DNA of 64,000 nucleotides, from the NCBI RefSeq assembly GCF_023028345.1, contig NZ_CP095488.1, positions 124,001 through 188,000 of the forward strand. The letters are read 5' to 3'. A program made the translations under genes and the position numbers. This document shows positions 62,832 to 64,000 of the stretch, piece by piece (positions within the stretch are counted from its first letter, which is position 1; every line of letters starts with the position of its first letter). This DNA is from Halorientalis marina (GTDB taxonomy: Archaea > Halobacteriota > Halobacteria > Halobacteriales > Haloarculaceae). The notes beneath the pieces were generated by a model. It was not told where the DNA came from. It saw only the letters and a program-made list of their open reading frames with translations, and searched no databases.

Positions 62832-62987
62832 ATGGGGTTTCGAAGTAAACTGTACGACCGCCTGACGTGGGACGACTACGAGCGTCCGTTCGGGTGTCTG
62901 GAGTGTGGGGCGCGGCTGGACGTCGTCTATCACACCTGCCCGAAGTGTGGCAGTTTCGCGATCGAGCGGCGGACGCCGCCCGTTTGA
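62832..62987 (+). CDS. Tiny zinc-ribbon protein
   Basis: 51 residues: a basic start (MGFRSKLYDRL), then two CxxC pairs, CLEC and CPKC, 17 residues apart, typical of a single zinc ribbon. A TATA-like element lies about 35 bases upstream. Similar tiny CPxCG-type proteins are common in haloarchaea, with roles mostly unknown. Confidence 0.6.
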   Translation: MGFRSKLYDRLTWDDYERPFGCLECGARLDVVYHTCPKCGSFAIERRTPPV

Positions 62988-63220
62988 CTGCCGGCGCGCC
63001 ACTGGGTATCAGCCCGGCCCGTGGGCGTGACACGGCAGGCACACCGGTCGTGTGAGACCGCAGTGAGACGGGGCAAGGCGGCCGAGTCCGGCCGGGAAGT
63101 CCGTTCGAGTGGGCTGCATCGGGACCACGAAGGCGGTGCGGGCCAGTCCGGCGGGCGGTTCTCACGCGGCTGGAACGGGGGCGTAGATATATGCCGTTCC
63201 ATGGGAGACTTTGACACGGG

Positions 63221-64000
63221 ATGTACAGGGTGCTTATTCCAGTCGACGAAGAGGAGAATCGAGCGGTAGACCAGGCGAGATACGTTACCAGCCTCCCGAA
63301 CGCGGCGGCGGAGGTGACGGCGACTGTACTCTACGTGGTCCCGCCCGGGGAACTCGACACGGCGGACGAGGTGGCGTTCTCGGAGGTCGACTCGGCGGTC
63401 GCGGTAGCCGAATTGCTCGAAGAGCACGACGTGTCGGTGGAGCGCGTCGTCGAGGACGGCGGTGTCTCGGAGGAGATCGTTCGCACGGTGGACGAACTCG
63501 ACAGTCACGAAGTCGTGATGGGCGGGCGGAAACGCTCGGGTGTCGCGCAGGTACTGCTCGGCAGTACCACCCAGGACGTGTTTCTCTCGACCGAGCGACC
63601 GGTGACCGTCACGGGGACGGGAACGGTATTCAGCGACGACCGTCGGCGGGTCCTGCTTCCCGTCGACAGGGACCCGGACCGAGCGCGTCAGCAGGCGGAG
63701 TACGTGGCCGGGCTCCCCGACGCCACGGAGACCGTCGAGGCGACGGTACTGTACGTGTTCCCACACCAGGATTACGCCGGTGCACCGGACCACGAGTTCG
63801 AGGAGATCGAGGCAGCCGTCGAGGCGGCCGCGTATCTCGAAGAGCAGGGCGTGACCGTCGAACGCGTCGCGACGGGCGGGGAGGTCGCCAGGACGGTGCT
63901 GGACGCCGCCGACGAGCGCGAGGTCGACGGAATCGTGGTGGGAGGCCGCAAACGGTCGGGCGTCCAGAAGGTGGTCATGGGGAGCACTGCACAGGACATC
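63221..64000 (+). CDS. Tandem Usp-domain protein (3' end outside window)
   Basis: 260 residues visible, open at the window end. Two Usp domains follow each other: the first begins YRVLIPVDEEENRAVDQARY and ends with GGRKRSGVAQVLLGST, the second begins RRVLLPVDRDPDRARQQAEY and reaches GGRKRSGVQKVVMGST. Both keep the G-x2-G-x9-G-S/T-type nucleotide loop, so both domains probably bind ATP. The domains are clearly copies of each other. The ATG at 63221 starts directly at the first strand. Confidence 0.85.
   Translation, partial: MYRVLIPVDEEENRAVDQARYVTSLPNAAAEVTATVLYVVPPGELDTADEVAFSEVDSAVAVAELLEEHDVSVERVVEDGGVSEEIVRTVDELDSHEVVMGGRKRSGVAQVLLGSTTQDVFLSTERPVTVTGTGTVFSDDRRRVLLPVDRDPDRARQQAEYVAGLPDATETVEATVLYVFPHQDYAGAPDHEFEEIEAAVEAAAYLEEQGVTVERVATGGEVARTVLDAADEREVDGIVVGGRKRSGVQKVVMGSTAQDI

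Noticed and set aside
1..64000. tRNA, rRNA and CRISPR loci
   Set aside because: I found no cloverleaf-like sequences with conserved T-arm, no rRNA-like stretches and no regularly spaced repeats. Without a covariance search I cannot exclude an intron-containing tRNA.

Overview
The window comes from a haloarchaeon (class Halobacteria). Coding DNA is very GC-rich, proteins are strongly acidic, many genes look leaderless with a TATA-like box about 25-30 bases before the start, neighbouring genes often overlap as ATGA or GTGA, and several families are typical of the group (HTH-10/bacterio-opsin-activator regulator, fused FolC-FolP, Usp proteins, haloarchaeal TnpB and IS6 transposases). I cannot name the species. 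I recognised no tRNA, rRNA or CRISPR array.

Left part (1-13 kb). After the tail of a Usp-domain protein comes a membrane PAS/HTH-10 regulator. It is divergent from a five-gene overlapping operon for an anaerobic respiratory molybdoenzyme: Fe-S subunit, NrfD-type membrane anchor, Tat-exported catalytic subunit, TorD-type chaperone and Mrp/ApbC ATPase. Next is a small thiol-redox neighbourhood: an HTH regulator, membrane proteins with CxxC pairs inside membrane segments, and a DsbA-like thioredoxin.

Middle (13-45 kb). A low-GC pocket (13.0-14.7 kb) holds a STAS/SEC14-like gene and a decayed IS6-family transposase. Then come two FolD paralogues around a serine acetyltransferase, trpE-trpG, a BCCT transporter, a K+ channel, RidA, a lone TnpB element, a formate dehydrogenase-like pair, folE, formate-THF ligase (fhs), AlaX, fused folC-folP, an aldehyde ferredoxin oxidoreductase-like gene, a second BCCT transporter, two Usp genes and several small membrane or zinc-ribbon proteins.

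Right part (45-64 kb). Three FAD/GcvT fusion dehydrogenases of the dimethylglycine/sarcosine dehydrogenase family flank etfA-etfB, and a threonine/serine ammonia-lyase ends the run. Beyond it lie a creatininase-family amidohydrolase, an aspartoacylase-like deacylase, an unknown protein, metF, glyA, a tiny zinc ribbon and a tandem Usp protein cut by the window end.

Read together, BCCT uptake, three N-methyl-amine dehydrogenases with ETF, and the THF one-carbon genes (FolD, Fhs, MetF, GlyA) plus formate dehydrogenase outline a route from methylated glycines (betaine family) to glycine, serine and pyruvate. The methyl groups would go through methylene-THF and formyl-THF to formate and CO2. This is inferred from gene content. 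No enzyme for removing the first methyl of betaine and no ETF:quinone oxidoreductase was found in the window.
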